A stretch of DNA of 64,000 bases from assembly GCA_965204705.1 (NCBI GenBank), contig OZ242006.1, forward strand, positions 4,712,001 through 4,776,000. Reading direction: 5' to 3'. Positions 60,901 through 64,000 of the stretch are shown here, piece after piece; within the stretch, counting starts at the first letter, position 1, and each line of letters opens with the position of its first letter. A program made the translations under genes and the position numbers. The DNA is from Bin5 sp965204705 (GTDB lineage: Bacteria > Chloroflexota > Anaerolineae > Caldilineales > Caldilineaceae). The notes below the pieces were generated by a model. The model ran no database searches, was not told where the DNA came from, and saw only the letters and a list, made by a program, of their open reading frames with translations.

Positions 60901-63900
60901 TCACCATAGTCCGAAGCCCGATTCGACACGAACGGAGGTGCCGTCACAGTGCGCCAAGCCCGTCCGGTAGGTAGACAGCTCTTTGTAGTGGCTCTTCCAC
61001 TGGGTGGGAATACAGCCGGTGAGGCGGTTGCCAAAGAGTTTCGCATATGTCAGTTTCGACAAGTTACCCAACTCTGATGGGATCGCGCCGTCCAGATCAT
61101 TTCGATCAAGTACCAGGGTCGTCAGGGCGGAAAGTTTGCCCAAGGAAGAAGGGATCGACCCGGTCAGTTCATTCTCCTGGACTGACAAGCTCTTAAGTTT
61201 AGAGAGGTTGCCCAGCGACGACGGGATCGACCCGGTCAGATCATTTCGATACAGGGCGAGACCCTCCAGCTTGGAGAGGTTGCCCAGTTGAGACGGAATC
61301 GACCCGCTCAACTCATTGCTCTGGAGCCACAGTGTCTTCAGTTTGGAGAGGTTGCCCAGCGACGACGGAATCGACCCGGTGAAACCGCTGGCACTGAGGT
61401 AGAGTTCCTTCAGGTTGGAGAGGTTGCCCAGCGACGACGGAATCGACTTTATGAAACTGTTGCTGGAGAGGCACAGGTGGGTCAGTTTGGAGAGGTCGCC
61501 CAGCGACGACGGAACCGATCCGGTCAGTTCATTGCCGCACAAGTCCAAGTGCTTCAGTTTGGAAAGTTTGGATAATGAAGTTGGAATTGAACCGGTCAGT
61601 TCACCTGTCAAGGTCAAATAGGTCAATTGGGAAAGGTTGCCCAGAGATGAAGGAATCGAGCCGATCAGATCATCATTGTAGCCTAGGTCCAAGCGCTCCA
61701 ACTTGGCGAGGTTGCCCACCGCGGACGGGATCCTTCCGTCCAATCCGTTTCTGTCAAGTTTCAATTCGGTGACGCGACCATTTTGTGTCTTGACGCCGAA
61801 CCATTCGCCAATCGGCTCGGTGCTGAGCCATTTCGTATTGTCCTTCCAACTGCCGCCGTCGGTTGCGTTGTAAAGCGCAACCAGGGCCGCCCTGTCTGAA
61901 TCTGAGGAAGAGCCGGTCAATGTTGCCTGCGTTACGGTCGCCGTCGGTGTCAGTGTTGGTGTCGCGGTCGCGGTCGGTGTCGCGGTCGCAGTCGCCGTTG
62001 CCGTCCCCTCATCACCAATCTGCGGGCTCTGCAGTGTGGGAGAGGCTGTCGGAGTGGCCGTGTGTGCACCGATCGTTACAGGCGCGAAGGAGGACCATGC
62101 GCTCGTCACCCCGGTGGAGCCCACTGAGCGGATAGCGTAGTGGTAGGTCTTGCCTACAACAAGGTTGGCGTGTGAGAAGGTGGTGCCTGTCAGGCTGTTC
62201 CCGCCGATCTCCTGCCAGTCGTCGTCTGTGGTCCACACCCACAGTTCATAGCGCGCTGCGCCCGTCACCGCGGACCACGTCAAGTTCACGTTGTTGCCTA
62301 TGCTATTTGCCGACAGCGATGGTACCGCCGGCGGTGTCGCGGTGGCTGTAGCGGTGGGCGTGGCTTCCGGCGGAGGTATAGTCGTTTTGGTCGGCGTGGC
62401 AGTGGGCGTAGCGGTGGCCGTCGGTGTGGGCGTCGGTGTTGGCGTCGGCGTCGCCGTCGGTGTCGCGGTTGGCTCCTGCGGTTCGTCCACCGGGCCGGTG
62501 GTCGGCGCGGCAGTGGGCGTAGCGGTAGCCGTCGGTGTTGGCGTCGGCGTCGCTGTCGGTGTCGCGGTTGGCTCCTGCGGTTCGTCCACCGGGCCGGTGG
62601 TCGGCGCGGGCGTGGCAGCGGCTGTCTGCGTCGGCGCGGCGGAGGGCGTAGGCGTAGATGTGGCCGAGCTGCAATAGGGCAAACCCAGGCTGTCCAGATC
62701 ATCGCCAGTAAATTGAGCAAATGTCCAGAGATAGGGGATACATCCGCTCAGGCGGTTGCCTGAGAGGTAGAGATAGATCAGTTTTTGGTAGAGACTGGAC
62801 TCACCGGCTTTCACTAACTCGGCCGGGATCGATCCGCTCAACCGGTTATCCTTGAGGTTCAACCTCAGAAGTTTGGAGAGTTTGCCCAATTCGGCCGGAA
62901 TCGTTCCGGTTATGTTGTTGAGTTCAAGGTCCAGATACTCCAGATTGGAGAGGTTGCCCAACTCTGGCGGAACTGTCCCACCCAATTTGGTATGCGTGAT
63001 GGACAGCCACTCTAATTTGGAGAGCTTCCCCAACTCCGGTGGAACTGATCCCGTAATCTTCTGTGACGAAATGGATAGTCGCTTCAGGTTGGAGAGGTTG
63101 CCCAGTGCGGAAGGGATGGTTCCCGTCCAGTCGTTATCGAAGAGAACCAGATACTCCAGTTTCGAGAAAGCGCCGAAAAATGTTGGAATCGGTCCGGTCA
63201 GCTCGTTCTCAGACAGGTCCAGCCATTTCAGATTGGAGAGCTTCCTGAGCTCGGTGGGAACTGTGCCGTTAAGCCTGTTGTTATCCAGACTTAGCGATTC
63301 CAGCTTCGAGAGTTTGCCCAGCTCGATCGGAACTGTTCCAGTCAGGCGGTTACCCGTAAGGCCAAGGCTCTTCAAATTGGGAAGGTTACCCAACTCAACC
63401 GGAATCGACCCGCCCATGCCGTTGTTTCCCAAGGACAGTTGCTCAAGCTTTTGGAGCCCGGCCAGATCGATGGGGATTGGGCCGTTCAAACCACTGTTGC
63501 CCCCGAGTACCAGCGTGGTAAGGCGCGTAAGGTTGAACAGTGATGATGGAATGCTCCCACTCAGGTCGTTGTGGCGAAGTTCCAATCCGGTTACTCGACC
63601 ACTTCCGCTGGTCGTGACACCATACCATTCATCGACAGGTCGGTTACTCAGCCAGTGGTCATTGCGCACCCAGTCTGCGCCTCCTGTTGCGTTATAGAGG
63701 GCAATCAGAGCGGCCCTGTCCGAACCGGCGTCGGTATTGTCAGGGGTAGGTGTCGCCGCTGGCGTGTCGGTGACGGCTGGCGTGAGTGTCGTATTTGGCG
63801 TGTCCGTGACGGCTGGCGTGAGTGTCGTAGCTGGTGTGTCGGTGACGGCTGGCGTGAGCGTCGTAGCTGGCGTGTCGGTGACGGCTGACGTGGGCGTCGT

Positions 63901-64000
63901 AGCTGGCGTGTCGGTGACGGCTGACGTGGGCGTCGTAGCTGGCGTGGCCGAGTTTGGGGTCACATACTGAGACCAGGCGCTTATCTCTCCCTGACCACCC
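60901..64000 (-). CDS. Fibronectin-like and leucine-rich-repeat protein, 5' end beyond window
   Basis: The frame is open to the window edge, and its first visible residues (GQGEISAWSQYVTPN) are the end of a RYELW-type module, so the N-terminus is missing. A Thr-rich linker with repeats of VTDTPATTPT follows. The first LRR block is opened by DRAALIALYNATGGADWVRN with VDEWYGVTTS and has about 11 LRRs (IPVELGNLPNLKSLGLTGNR). Then come a Thr/Pro linker with two copies of GPVDEPQEPTATPTATPTP, one RYELW module (about residues 575-665 of the visible part) and a second LRR block of the IPSSLGNLS type with the cap CIPTQWKSHYKELSTYRTGL. The C-terminus DGTSVRVESGFGLW matches the end of 44015-47131. It is probably an extracellular binding protein. 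Confidence 0.9.
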   Translation of the reverse strand, partial: GGQGEISAWSQYVTPNSATPATTPTSAVTDTPATTPTSAVTDTPATTLTPAVTDTPATTLTPAVTDTPNTTLTPAVTDTPAATPTPDNTDAGSDRAALIALYNATGGADWVRNDHWLSNRPVDEWYGVTTSGSGRVTGLELRHNDLSGSIPSSLFNLTRLTTLVLGGNSGLNGPIPIDLAGLQKLEQLSLGNNGMGGSIPVELGNLPNLKSLGLTGNRLTGTVPIELGKLSKLESLSLDNNRLNGTVPTELRKLSNLKWLDLSENELTGPIPTFFGAFSKLEYLVLFDNDWTGTIPSALGNLSNLKRLSISSQKITGSVPPELGKLSKLEWLSITHTKLGGTVPPELGNLSNLEYLDLELNNITGTIPAELGKLSKLLRLNLKDNRLSGSIPAELVKAGESSLYQKLIYLYLSGNRLSGCIPYLWTFAQFTGDDLDSLGLPYCSSATSTPTPSAAPTQTAAATPAPTTGPVDEPQEPTATPTATPTPTPTATATPTAAPTTGPVDEPQEPTATPTATPTPTPTPTPTATATPTATPTKTTIPPPEATPTATATATPPAVPSLSANSIGNNVNLTWSAVTGAARYELWVWTTDDDWQEIGGNSLTGTTFSHANLVVGKTYHYAIRSVGSTGVTSAWSSFAPVTIGAHTATPTASPTLQSPQIGDEGTATATATATPTATATPTLTPTATVTQATLTGSSSDSDRAALVALYNATDGGSWKDNTKWLSTEPIGEWFGVKTQNGRVTELKLDRNGLDGRIPSAVGNLAKLERLDLGYNDDLIGSIPSSLGNLSQLTYLTLTGELTGSIPTSLSKLSKLKHLDLCGNELTGSVPSSLGDLSKLTHLCLSSNSFIKSIPSSLGNLSNLKELYLSASGFTGSIPSSLGNLSKLKTLWLQSNELSGSIPSQLGNLSKLEGLALYRNDLTGSIPSSLGNLSKLKSLSVQENELTGSIPSSLGKLSALTTLVLDRNDLDGAIPSELGNLSKLTYAKLFGNRLTGCIPTQWKSHYKELSTYRTGLAHCDGTSVRVESGFGLW

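Noticed and set aside
1..64000. tRNA or rRNA genes
   Set aside because: No cloverleaf-like segment with T-loop consensus or rRNA-like sequence was noticed on reading; a covariance search would be decisive.

Overview
The window looks like a high-GC chromosomal segment from an uncultured Chloroflexota bacterium. Three features suggest this: Thr/Pro-rich linkers in large secreted proteins, several Uma2 and GxxExxY genes, and intergenic space crowded with short dispersed repeats. A Caldilineaceae-like or SAR202-like, possibly sponge-associated, origin is a guess from style, not from a marker tree. The only clear housekeeping gene is pheS (847-1884). Almost every gene is on the minus strand; the clear exception is a small gene at 26821-27423.

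Layout. 1-3300: the end of a secreted module protein, then pheS translationally coupled to a small membrane coiled-coil gene, then two broken tandem copies of that unit. 3710-16637: three large secreted proteins built on one fibronectin-III-like module (signature RYELWxWW). They are a giant leucine-rich-repeat (LRR) protein, an S1C trypsin-like protease fusion and a HEXXH metallopeptidase fusion. 17168-21838: GxxExxY protein, two phage-like helix-turn-helix (HTH) proteins and two small coiled-coil proteins. 22197-24145: the first two of five secreted paralogs that end in a conserved domain of about 95 residues closing with (E/D)AW. 25421-31578: a Uma2 gene, the plus-strand gene, a three-gene overlapping operon of unknown function, and a two-gene operon with a promoter-embedded palindrome. 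31995-37136: a 15-module fibronectin protein. 37648-41811: three more EAW-domain paralogs. 42165-50030: a region remodelled by segmental duplication (Uma2, zinc-ribbon membrane protein, LRR protein, each with a broken second copy). 50238-55778: a giant protein of cadherin-like and fibronectin repeats. 56469-60202: a second metallopeptidase fusion and an L,D-transpeptidase. 60901-64000: another LRR/fibronectin protein, cut by the window edge.

Taken together, this is a cell-surface or secretome island. Signal peptides, Thr/Pro linkers, adhesion folds (fibronectin, LRR, cadherin-like) and two classes of extracellular peptidase share one common module, which occurs about 24 times in nine proteins. 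That suggests a family of exported binding and processing proteins diversified by recombination. DNA-level tandem repeats inside genes (1932 bp and 1206 bp periods), partial gene copies and dense intergenic repeats show that duplication is active here. Many genes have readable sigma70-type promoters (TTGACA, 17-18 bp, TATAAT-like).
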